Assembly: GCA_963772295.1 (NCBI GenBank)
Contig: CAVYWO010000020.1
Location: forward strand, 496,001 to 560,000
Source: AP-15 sp963772295
GTDB lineage: Bacteria > Pseudomonadota > Alphaproteobacteria > ATCC43930 > CGMCC-115725
Length of the DNA: 64,000 nt
Reading direction: 5' to 3'
Shown here: in pieces, positions 19,218 to 27,812 of the stretch
How positions within the stretch are numbered: the stretch's first letter is position 1
Layout: the number at the start of each line of letters is the position of its first letter
Position numbers and translations under genes: made by a program
Notes under the pieces: model-generated
Told to the model about the DNA's origin: nothing
The model's database searches: none
The model's input: only the letters and a program-made list of their open reading frames with translations

Positions 19218-20675
19218 GTGGGGGTGAAGATGGATAGGGAATACGAAGATCCAGCGCCCGAAGAATGGCTCGACGGGCGAGGAATACGCGAAGACGCCCT
19301 TGCCGCCAGCGACGAGGAACAGGAGGTCGGACCAAGCCGGGGTTCGGATCTTCCGAAATCCGCTTTGGAATTCAGAATGCCGATGCGCTCGGCTGCGGAG
19401 TCGACCATCTCTTCACCGGCTGAGCGTCTGACAGCTGGCTTGAACCTCATTCAAGTAGAGGCACGTCGGCGGCAAGTCGGCGATGCGGTAGTCCGCGGTG
19501 AAGCGGGCGAGACCGCGCCGCAAGTTACCTACCCTGCGTTTCCTAAACTGCGGGCAACGCGCTCATATTTGGCTCTAGTCACATTTTTTGGGTTCGTCGT
19601 CCTGCCAGTGGTGGTCGCGGCCTTTTACTATACCTTCCTTGCGGTTCCGCAATATGTTTCTGAATTCCATTTTTCCGTGCGTTCCGCAACCTCGACAGCA
19701 CCGCCGTCGCCGAGCGTGAGCCTCGGCGCAAGCAGCATGTCCGCGATGACTGGCAGCTCTCCCTCGGGTCCCGATGTCCTCTCAAACTATGTTGTCGTCG
19801 ATTACATCTCGAGTTAGAAGGCGGTCGATGAGGTCGCGGCGAGGGTGCCGTTGAGATCCTACTTCACAACGAGCAATGCCGATTGGTGGGCTCGTCTCAA
19901 TCCCGCGGCGCCGAAGGAAAAACTTCTGGTCTATTGGGACAATATGGTCTCGGCCGCCTACGACCCGGGAACCGGAATTGCGATGGTGACGGTCCGCGCC
20001 TTCTCGACAGGTGCGGCGCACGCGATCGCGGTCGCGCTCGCCGACAGTGCAGAAAAACTCGTGAACCGAATGGAGGAGCGGACCCGACAGGATCAGGTTC
20101 GATTTGCCCAAGAGTTGGTCGATCGTGACCAGAAACGCTTGCACGACATTGAGAACAACCTGCTCAAGTTACGTATGGAAAATGGGGTGATCGACCCGAC
20201 TACCAGTGTAGTCACCGACAATGTCACACTCGCCCATCAGTTGAAAATGACGCTCGCACAGTTGCTGACGCAGTACGAGGCGATCTTTGATCTTTCGCCT
20301 CGGTCGCCAAGTTTGGCGCCGCTTCGCGGGCAAATCAAAGCGACGCGCGACCAACTCGCCGCGACCGAGGCCAAAATCAGCTCTACCCCCAAAGGGGCCG
20401 TTTTGCCGTCGATGGTCGGCGCATTTGCGGCGGCCACCCTCGACCTGCAATTCGTCCAACAGGCGCTGACCAACGATTTGGTCACGCTTCAGACCGCGCT
20501 CTTGAGCGCGGTCACGCAGTCGCTCTACATCATGGAACAAGTGCCGCCGAACCTGCCCGAGAGTTCAATTTATCCGAGGCGACTCTTGACTGTCGGCTTG
20601 ATCGCCTTGGTCTGCTTCGGGATCTGGGTCGTCGCGGCGTGCCTCATACACGCGGTGAAGGCCCACCTCACCTAA
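19218..20675 (+). pseudogene. Capsule polysaccharide export inner-membrane protein (KpsE/BexC/CtrB type) with internal amber codon
   Basis: One reading frame of about 485 codons is interrupted only by TAG at 19815-19817. Before it are a TM segment (about 120-142, ALVTFFGFVVLPVVVAAFYY), PQYVSEFHFSVRSA and NYVVVDYISS. After it come KAVDEVAARVPLRS, a long coiled-coil stretch (about 275-440), the motif QVPPNLPESSIYPRR and a second TM segment at the C-terminus. This PCP-type topology matches KpsE-family proteins, which link the ABC exporter to the outer membrane. A CAG to TAG change would explain the break. The start is uncertain. Confidence 0.85.
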
Positions 20676-20742
20676 AGGGGCGGTCGGATTGTATGACGGA
20701 ATAACCGATCGCTGGCCGCAGAATTGATCGCTGAAGCGTGGA

Positions 20743-21528
20743 ATGTTGACGTCCCCCCCGATACTTCATCGCCGCGGTATTCTTCCGTATTGGCAGATAC
20801 TTGTTGCTCTGTTTTTACGGGATTTAGTGATCGAATCACATCGGGTTCTCGGCTTTGTTCACCGGTTGATCGAGCCCGCTGTCATGATCTTCGCGACAGT
20901 GTGCCTGTCATGGCTGATCAGCCGACAGCCCCCCTATGGCAACAGCATGCTGTTGTGGTCGGTGACGGGGGTCGGGCCGGTCTATCTTTTCGTCAAAATC
21001 GCGAAGCGGGTGACCGCACAGCGCAACAACGGGGCCGTTCCGCTTTACAGCGACATGGATTTTTGCCTCGTGAATGGGTTCCTGGAGTTTTTATTCGTCA
21101 GCGGGGCAATGACAATACTAATGACTGTGCTCTATCGAACACAGACGACGGAGGCTTTGCCCTCTAACCTGGGTCAGGCCGTTGCGGCTTGGTTAGTAAC
21201 TGCGGGGTTCGGATTCGGGTTTGGGCTGATCAGCCGGCTGCTGTGGCGGACTACCGATCTCTGGCGGATGATGTTCCCCGCGATAACGCGCGGCCTCCTT
21301 CATCTCTCTGGTGTCTATTTCGTGGTCGATTATTTGCCACCAGCTATCCGCTACTACCTCTCATTCAATCCAGTCATAGATGCGGTAACGATGTTTCGGC
21401 TCGGCTTTTTCCCGACTTTCCCAAGTTATGTGTTTTCATTGCGCTATCTGTTGTGGATTATTTCAATATCGCTGTTTATCGGGATTGTCCTAGAAGGGTT
21501 GTTTGGCGATCGGATCGTAAAACGATGA
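20743..21528 (+). CDS. Capsule polysaccharide ABC transporter permease (KpsM/BexB/CtrC type)
   Basis: A 261-residue ABC-2 type permease with about six predicted TM segments (for example around 33-52, 68-85, 110-127, 146-165, 175-195 and 236-256). The family's conserved N-terminal RDLVIESHRVLGFVHRLIEPAVM precedes the first segment. It would form the membrane channel that exports a lipid-linked polysaccharide. The stop overlaps the start of the ATPase gene (ATGA), so the two are translationally coupled. It lies 67 bases after the kpsE-like gene. Confidence 0.85.
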   Translation: MLTSPPILHRRGILPYWQILVALFLRDLVIESHRVLGFVHRLIEPAVMIFATVCLSWLISRQPPYGNSMLLWSVTGVGPVYLFVKIAKRVTAQRNNGAVPLYSDMDFCLVNGFLEFLFVSGAMTILMTVLYRTQTTEALPSNLGQAVAAWLVTAGFGFGFGLISRLLWRTTDLWRMMFPAITRGLLHLSGVYFVVDYLPPAIRYYLSFNPVIDAVTMFRLGFFPTFPSYVFSLRYLLWIISISLFIGIVLEGLFGDRIVKR

Positions 21529-22187
21529 TTTCCCTGATCGGTTTGTCGAAAATCTTCAAGGGAGAGTCAGCGACGAAAATTGTGTTCGACCGAGTTGATC
21601 TCCAACTGCCAGTCGATCGCAAACTCGCACTGCTGGGCGCTCGCGGAAGCGGCAAGACCACCTTCCTTCATCTCTTGGCGGGGATCGAGCGGCCCAGCAG
21701 CGGCAAGATTGAACGGCGGGCAAACGTCTCGCTCCCAGTTGGATACTCGCGAGGATTTGTCCCGGTTTTGACGGCGCGACAGAATGCAGCTTTTTTTGCG
21801 AAGTGCTACGGGGCGGATGTGGATGAGGTGGTGGCTTTCATTCAACAAGTTACTGAGGTAGGTAGACATTTTGACCGGCCGATGCACGAAATGTCGGCGG
21901 AAATGCGCGTGAGAATTCTCTTTGCCATCTCTTATGCAATTCCTTTTGATTTTTATCTGATCGACGGACAGCCCGCGGGTGGTAGCCCAGCATTCAGGCA
22001 AATATGCATGGCCATGCTCGAGGAGCGGTCGAAGACCGCAGGTATTCTTTTTGCCACACCGAATCCGAGAGTCGCGCGCCGTTATTGCGACCAAGCCCTC
22101 CTGATTGCTGATCGCAAAATAACATTGCACAACAACTTCGACGAAGCTGTAAGTCTGCTGAAGCAGATTGAGCCGGGTGGTTGTTGA
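21525..22187 (+). CDS. Degenerate capsule-export ABC ATPase (KpsT type)
   Basis: A 220-residue KpsT-like protein starting at the ATG that overlaps the permease stop. Walker A is intact (GARGSGKTT, 38-46), as is the Walker B Asp (FYLIDG, Asp147). The catalytic Glu that should follow is Gly148. The signature Gly is replaced (MSAEMRVR, Glu126), the Q-loop Gln is replaced (RGFVPVLT, Val79) and the H-loop His is missing (ATPNPRV, 177-183). The surrounding sequence (RYCDQALLIADRKI) still aligns with the family. ATP binding may persist, but hydrolysis looks doubtful. Comparison residues come from my memory of the family. Confidence 0.8.
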   Translation: MISLIGLSKIFKGESATKIVFDRVDLQLPVDRKLALLGARGSGKTTFLHLLAGIERPSSGKIERRANVSLPVGYSRGFVPVLTARQNAAFFAKCYGADVDEVVAFIQQVTEVGRHFDRPMHEMSAEMRVRILFAISYAIPFDFYLIDGQPAGGSPAFRQICMAMLEERSKTAGILFATPNPRVARRYCDQALLIADRKITLHNNFDEAVSLLKQIEPGGC

Positions 22188-22259
22188 CTGTCGCGGCCGG
22201 ACAGGGCCTCTCCGTCGTCAGGGTTCTGGGACAACGGGCTGGCAGAAGCCTGAACTCTC

Positions 22260-22570
22260 CCGGGCGCTCCCGCGCCGTACAGCCGCGAAGAGAAGGTCGC
22301 GGTACGGGCGCGGCTTACGCCGCGTCCCTCGAGCAAAGCGGCGCCTGCCCGCCAAAGCTCACGCCGCGCCGGCGCCGGCGCCGCATGTTCTGTCGTGGCC
22401 GCAACGTCGGGCGTCCGCTGTTGCAGCCCTAGCCGCGCTCCAAGACGAATACCGTGCCTGGCTCGACCAACTGTCGGAGAGCCTCGAGGGATCGGCGACG
22501 GCGCAGAAACGGCGATCCATCACCGAGATCGGTTGCACGCGTTACGGCGACGAAGCCAGAGAACACGGAT
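22260..22570 (+). pseudogene. Remnant of an IS21-type accessory gene
   Basis: The plus strand reads RRASAVAALAALQDEYRAWL followed by DQLSESLEGSATAQ, which aligns with the accessory protein at 14624-14974 (HDAVAELVALQAEYQAWFE). The expected C-terminus is absent after the AT repeat region. The flanks show no terminal repeats, so this is a decayed fragment. Confidence 0.5.
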
Positions 22571-22631
22571 GACCTGGGAGCGGTTCAGCCCCCTGGTCGC
22601 CCGCTACGACAAATCGTGCCGCGGACGATTC

Positions 22632-24890
22632 TCAGCCCGAGACATCGACGCCGCGATATTTCGGCACGCCCACGTCGGTCACGCTACAACCCTGCACCAG
22701 CGACAACGTGGCGCGCAACATAGCGGCGTTGGAGAAGGCCCGGTTTGCCCAACCCATGCCGGCGTCCCCCATCGTACGCAGCCGATCGGGCGCCTGAGCG
22801 AGCTGGACGACGATGGTTGCGATTTCGTCGGGCAACGGGTCCGGCCCGGTGACGATTTCGGTCACGCCCGGGATCAGCGATTTGGGTGCGCCGCCGGCCG
22901 GCGTGATGACGACAGGAACCCCGCTCAGCTGCGCCTCGATCACCACGTTGGGCAAACCTTCCTGTTTCGACAACAGCATGAAAAGATCCATCTTCGACAA
23001 CCAAAAGCCAACACTGGAAGACAAGCCGACAAACAGCAGGCGATGCGCAATCCCGTTCTGCGCTGCCAACTTCATCGCCTGGCGCCGCAGCGGCCCGTCG
23101 CCGACCAGAATAAAACGGGCGGAAGGCCATTTCTTCAAAATGCTGGCGGCGGTCGCAACCCATAGCAGCGGACGCTTATTGTCGTCCATGCGCATGACGC
23201 CGCCCACCGTTAGGCCGCCGTCGGCAGCGCGGGCGGAGAATTCCTGATAGAGGCGTTGTGACAGGGCGTCGCCATCCGCCGGCAGCCGCTCCGCGCCATT
23301 GGGAATGATCTCGAAGCGGGTCGGATCGACACCAAGCCACGCCGCATAGCGGGCCGCGGCATATTTCGAATTACACGACAGCCCAACATTGTCGGCGGAC
23401 AGCAAGGCGTTGAAGATGAGCGGATATTCGACCCGGTAGCGGTCCGGACGGTCGATTGCGGGCACCGATCGCAAGGAGACAATGATGCGCGGCACCCGGG
23501 CGATCAGCGCGGCGAGGGCAACATCGAAGACGGTGCGTTCCTGCCATATTTGAACGATCTCGGGTCGCCATCGGCGCAGCGGGTCGCTGAGCCGCAGCAC
23601 GCCTTCCAGCATCGGTAGAGGGAGAAACCTCAGCGCAGGCATCAACGAGCGTACGGCCGAAGCGGCGGGGTACCCGCCAAAGAGGGGAAGTTCCTCGTAC
23701 TCGATCAGCGGCACTTCGGCCTCCCGAAGTTGCCGCCGGAAGAATCCGTCGTGCTTGCGGGACCGGCTCGACTGGGCGACCACTTTCAGCCAATCGAAAC
23801 GCCTAGTGTCCGACATCCGCATCGTCCGCAGGCCGCGCGCCGTGTGTAACATCTGACGCTCGGCGCCCCCGGCGCCGAGCGAACCAATCACCATAAGAAC
23901 CGATCGCGGCCTCGGATTCGCCGCCGGCGCCGCTTCGTTGCGGGCGGCGACAAGTCTTTCGAGCAGGGCGGCAAGCGCCGTGACAGACCGATTGCGGCGG
24001 CCTCGCACCCGCTGCTGCGAGGCCCAGCGCGGAAGACGCGCATTCACATCCTCCGCGTGTCGCAGCCTTTCGATATGCTGCGGGCGTCCCCGTGTTTTCA
24101 CCGCATGTGCAAGAATACCTGCGGCGCTGGCATACCGCCCGCGCGCCGCGTACCACGATGCCGCGATATCCCACGCCTCCTCGCGATTATGGAACAAGCG
24201 CGAGATATCGTGAAATACAGTCGCCGCCCGCCCCGCTTCGCCGATCGCCTCCCACGCCTTTCCGACCGTCAGCAGATTGTCGAAGCCCAACGGATCTTCG
24301 GACAACCGGCTGGCAATCAATGCGCGCGCGGAACGAGGGCGGCGGGCAAGTGCCGCCGCGAGGCTGAGAAATGCCTCCTGCGATTGTGGAAAGCGCGCGA
24401 CGATCCCTCGCCAGGCGACCTCGGCCTTGTCGCTGTCGCCGATGTCGTCGAGCAGCCTTGCGACGATCCGCTGCAGGATCTCATCGGTGGGATGATGGCG
24501 CACCAGCGACAGCAAAGCCTCGAACGTCGCACCAGGAGTCCCGCGGCTGAACGCGTTGTCGGATGCCCTGCGTGCCGCCAGCCTTGCGGATTGCGCCGGC
24601 GGACGCGCCCCAAAGCCGGGGGCGATTCCGGCAGCCACCGCGCTGCCAATCGGGTCTGCGCTCGACACCGGCTGCCGCGCAGCCCCCCGGGCGGGCCGCA
24701 GCAACACCCAGCGCGATGCGACCAGCGTCATCGTATGACCCAAAGGCGTAAGGAACGAGCCAGGGACCAAACGAACAAAAAAAGATCGCAATTCCTGCTG
24801 CCGCGGCCTCGAGTTGTCGCTATGCAACGACGTCTTCGCCAAAACAGGGTGGTGTGTCGCGTGCGTATTCAAGACTTCTTCAGACATCAC
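22632..24890 (-). CDS. TPR-glycosyltransferase family 4 fusion
   Basis: A 752-residue protein of the same design as the one at 8016-11096: a helical TPR-like part (about 110-290), then a GT-B domain starting with VLMVIGSLGAGGAERQM. Later motifs are CNSKYAAARYAAWLG, IIPNGAERL and QEGLPNVVIEAQLSG near the C-terminus, the nucleotide-sugar binding block of GT4. It faces the capsule-export genes from the opposite strand. The start at 24890 is followed by about 90 residues without homology, so a later start is possible. Confidence 0.8.
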   Translation of the reverse strand: MMSEEVLNTHATHHPVLAKTSLHSDNSRPRQQELRSFFVRLVPGSFLTPLGHTMTLVASRWVLLRPARGAARQPVSSADPIGSAVAAGIAPGFGARPPAQSARLAARRASDNAFSRGTPGATFEALLSLVRHHPTDEILQRIVARLLDDIGDSDKAEVAWRGIVARFPQSQEAFLSLAAALARRPRSARALIASRLSEDPLGFDNLLTVGKAWEAIGEAGRAATVFHDISRLFHNREEAWDIAASWYAARGRYASAAGILAHAVKTRGRPQHIERLRHAEDVNARLPRWASQQRVRGRRNRSVTALAALLERLVAARNEAAPAANPRPRSVLMVIGSLGAGGAERQMLHTARGLRTMRMSDTRRFDWLKVVAQSSRSRKHDGFFRRQLREAEVPLIEYEELPLFGGYPAASAVRSLMPALRFLPLPMLEGVLRLSDPLRRWRPEIVQIWQERTVFDVALAALIARVPRIIVSLRSVPAIDRPDRYRVEYPLIFNALLSADNVGLSCNSKYAAARYAAWLGVDPTRFEIIPNGAERLPADGDALSQRLYQEFSARAADGGLTVGGVMRMDDNKRPLLWVATAASILKKWPSARFILVGDGPLRRQAMKLAAQNGIAHRLLFVGLSSSVGFWLSKMDLFMLLSKQEGLPNVVIEAQLSGVPVVITPAGGAPKSLIPGVTEIVTGPDPLPDEIATIVVQLAQAPDRLRTMGDAGMGWANRAFSNAAMLRATLSLVQGCSVTDVGVPKYRGVDVSG

Positions 24891-25545
24891 TGGTTAAACG
24901 TCGGCGTCCCTACGTCCGAGCCCGGGGATGCCGGCGGCGCCTGACTTTGTCATCTGGACTCGCTATTCGAAGGCTGACCCGAAAGGTGCGCTGCCCCAAT
25001 CGTTGGCGCGGGAGAGTTGGACTGCAACGGCCGGCAACAACGGCCATAACGTAGAGCGCAGCGGACGCATTCGCACCATATCTTGTCTGCGAAGGCGCAA
25101 GCCAACGATGCCGGGATGCTGAGTTCCCGCGGAGCCGCGCGCCGATTCGCTGCGTGCGGATCGGGCGCGGTGCGTTTCCGCTCGGAGTCGCCCGATCCGG
25201 GCGGGAGGCGCAAGCGCTTCCCGCGCCGTTTCAAGGAGGGCGCGCGCGGCAGGACGTCTTGCTGGCATCCGATCGGGGGCTCAAGCCGCGCCGCTCCCGA
25301 TCCGCCCTGCGGCCGTGATACCGGCATCGCCGAGCACGATCCCGCAAATGGCACCCCCGGGTTCAGACGTTCAACGCCAATGATGACGGGCCTCCGGCCG
25401 CTTTTGGATTGGCGTCGACTTTGGACACCGCTGCGCCGGCGCGGATGGGCACGCCCAGCGGCGGTGCGCACTATTCGCAGAGTTCAACCAATAAACCACA
25501 ATATCTGATGATTTCTGCCCGGTAATCCCGGCTTGCGGCGCACGA
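24891..25545. other. Long intergenic region, no gene supported
   Basis: Several open frames up to 173 codons exist on both strands but none shows a domain, and they overlap each other. The 25130-25320 part is very GC-rich. Nothing further recognised. Confidence 0.5.
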
Positions 25546-26511
25546 TCACGCCGCGGCATGATAATCTTTATACCACTCGACAAAGCGGGCGAGGCCGGTC
25601 TCGATCGTGGTCTTCGGCTCGAAGCCGAGATCGCGGCGCGACGCCTCGATGTCGGCCCAGCTCTCTGCGACGTCGCCGGGCTGCATCGGCAGCAATTCCT
25701 TCCTCGCGGTGCGGCCGAGCAGCCGCTCGAGCAGGGCAACAAAGTCAAGCAGCCGTTCGGGCCGGTTGTTGCCGAGATTGTAGAGACGGTGGCCTTCGCC
25801 GGGGCGATCATGCGCGGCGAGCGTGCCGGCGACGATATCGTCGATATAGGTGAAATCGCGCGCCATCCGCCCGTTGTTGAACAGCTTGATCGGTTCGCCG
25901 GCAAGGATCGCGCGGGTGAAAATATAGGCCGCCATATCGGGCCGGCCCCAGGGGCCGTAGACCGTGAAGAACCGCAAACCCGTCGCCGTCAGCCGGTAGA
26001 GCTGCGCATAGGCCTGCACCATCAACTCGTCGCTGCGTTTCGTTGCGGCGTAGAGCGATACCGGCCGGTCAACCCGATCTTCGATGCTGAACGGCTGCTT
26101 GGTGTTGCCGCCGTACACCGAGGAAGACGAGGCATAGACGAACCCCCTCAGTCGGTCGGCCCGCCGCGCCGCCTCCAGCATCACGAGGGTCCCCATGACA
26201 TTGGCGTCGACATAGACGTAAGGATTGGTCAGCGAGTGCCGCACGCCCGCCTGCGCCGCGAGGTGAATGATGCTGCGCAGATCCTTGCGGCCATCGACCG
26301 CGGCGAAGACGGCCTCGCGATCGGCGATGTCGAGCCGGCAGAAGGCAAAGCCGGGATCGGCTTCGAGCCGCGCCAGACGCGCCCGCTTCAAACCCGGGTC
26401 GTAATAGTCGTTGAGATTGTCGATGCCGACGACCTCCTCGCCACGCCCAAGCAGCGCCTTGGCGACATGAAAGCCGATGAAACCGGCAGCACCAGTGACA
26501 AGAACCGACAT
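25546..26511 (-). CDS. UDP-glucuronate 4-epimerase type NAD-dependent epimerase
   Basis: A 321-residue extended SDR. The start is set at MSVLVTGAAGFIGFHVAKAL, which gives the NAD-binding GxxGxxG near the N-terminus; upstream in-frame sequence has no homology. IDNLNDYYDPGLKRARL is diagnostic for UDP-glucuronate epimerases (CapI/LspL). YGGNTKQPFSIEDRVDRPVS followed by YAATK supplies the catalytic Tyr-x3-Lys, and FFTVYGPWGRPDMA follows. The product, UDP-galacturonate, is a precursor for surface polysaccharide, which agrees with the adjoining glycosyltransferase gene. Confidence 0.92.
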   Translation of the reverse strand: MSVLVTGAAGFIGFHVAKALLGRGEEVVGIDNLNDYYDPGLKRARLARLEADPGFAFCRLDIADREAVFAAVDGRKDLRSIIHLAAQAGVRHSLTNPYVYVDANVMGTLVMLEAARRADRLRGFVYASSSSVYGGNTKQPFSIEDRVDRPVSLYAATKRSDELMVQAYAQLYRLTATGLRFFTVYGPWGRPDMAAYIFTRAILAGEPIKLFNNGRMARDFTYIDDIVAGTLAAHDRPGEGHRLYNLGNNRPERLLDFVALLERLLGRTARKELLPMQPGDVAESWADIEASRRDLGFEPKTTIETGLARFVEWYKDYHAAA

Positions 26512-27024
26512 CGCGCTTGTGCTTGAGAGCGGCGCCTTGCCGCGGAACGATGCGCCTCTCTTACCCATTTGGCGGCGGGAGGGCAACATTTTCGATCTGC
26601 GCGCAACCCCGCGGCGCCGTCCGGCGCGCTTGCCGCGGCGGGCGAGACGCTCGGGCCGAAAGGCAAAGCGCGGCTGCCGGAGGCCCTGCCACAACACCCG
26701 CTCGCAGCGGGTTGCGAAGCTCTCCTTCAGCCGGTTGCGCCCGGGGAGAAAGTCGAAAACCCCGGGGCGCTGGAAGAGAACGCGTCCCGTGCCTGACCGT
26801 CACCATAGGCAACCCCGCTCTGGCACGCATGCCCTTCTGCAAGCGGCGGTAGCCCGCGCCGTCCATCACGGGCGAGTTCGGCACACACATCCTTCGCGTT
26901 GGTCTCGTGGTTCCGGCTGTGGCAACGGTCTGGGTCCGCGCTTTTCGCGAGCGACGGATTAGGTCGCCCGGCCGGGTTGCTCAGCTGCCGCGAGTGCCCT
27001 GCCGGGCCGTGGCTCCGAGGGGGT
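26512..27024. other. Intergenic region, no gene supported
   Basis: Only overlapping GC-driven open frames without recognisable domains. It separates the epimerase from the VOC gene, both on the minus strand. Confidence 0.45.
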
Positions 27025-27633
27025 TTAGTGTTTGGCGAGCATGTCCCACGGGGTCTTGCCGGCCGGCAAGGGCGGGATGCGTAAGAGATCGGCCATCGCC
27101 TCGCCGGCCTCGTAGCGGCGACACAACTCCTCGGGGTCGTAGGTCACGCCGACCGGGTTTTCGGCAAAGGCGCGGCTATGGAAATAGCCGTCGAGTTCGG
27201 CGACGGTTGCGAAATTGTCGATCTGCAATTCGACCCGGTTGTTGTCGGGATCGCGGTAGTACATCGACGTTGTTACCCCGTGGTTGATCGGCCAATGCGG
27301 GAGGATGCCGGCGGCTTTTAGCCGGCGATAGGTCGACAGCAACTCCCCCAGATTGTGGTAGCTGTAGGCGACATGGTCGGTGCCGACCGCATCGGGGTCG
27401 CGCACCCCAAGGCCCGGGAGGTTGATCAATGCCAGCCGATGGTGCTCGTCGTCGTAAGACAGAAAGCACAGATGCTCGTCGCGGAACACAACGCGCGCCG
27501 CAAGCACCGTCCGATACCACTCGATTATCCTGTCGAACTGCCCGGTACGCAGCACGAAATGGGCGAATTTCGCCGGGCTGATCGGCGCGGCGGCGGGGTC
27601 GAGGGTGCGCATCGGCGCGATATCGTTCATCAC
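27025..27633 (-). CDS. VOC-family (glyoxalase/extradiol dioxygenase-like) protein
   Basis: A 202-residue protein with vicinal-oxygen-chelate modules. KFAHFVLRTGQFDRIIEWY carries the first metal His, GTDHVAYSY a second candidate, NHGVTTSMYYRDPDNNRVEL a third His followed by the Glu of the RVELQ strand. These are the usual Fe(II) ligands of type I extradiol dioxygenases and related enzymes. The C-terminal tail (GVTYDPEELCRRYEAGE) is common in biphenyl-2,3-diol dioxygenase III-like proteins. The substrate is unknown. ATG codons at 27633 and 27630 are both possible starts. Confidence 0.8.
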   Translation of the reverse strand: MMNDIAPMRTLDPAAAPISPAKFAHFVLRTGQFDRIIEWYRTVLAARVVFRDEHLCFLSYDDEHHRLALINLPGLGVRDPDAVGTDHVAYSYHNLGELLSTYRRLKAAGILPHWPINHGVTTSMYYRDPDNNRVELQIDNFATVAELDGYFHSRAFAENPVGVTYDPEELCRRYEAGEAMADLLRIPPLPAGKTPWDMLAKH

Positions 27634-27812
27634 AGTCTCCGAGTTGCGAAGGCGGCCGGCGCCGCCGCGTCAGGGCGGCATTTCAAGGTTTGAAGAGCCG
27701 CCCCGATTTCTTGTCCATGGCTCCCGCCAGCGTCCAGGGTTTCCGCAGGCCGTAGGATTTGCGCAGCCTCGATCCGGCCGTGATCAGCCGATGCGGGGTT
27801 GCGGCTGCGCCT

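Noticed and set aside
25083..25508. A 141-codon frame in the 24.9-25.5 kb gap
   Set aside because: Compositionally biased, overlapped by a longer antisense frame, no recognisable motif.
24891..25545. Possible RNA gene in a long GC-rich gap
   Set aside because: No promoter-hairpin-terminator arrangement found.
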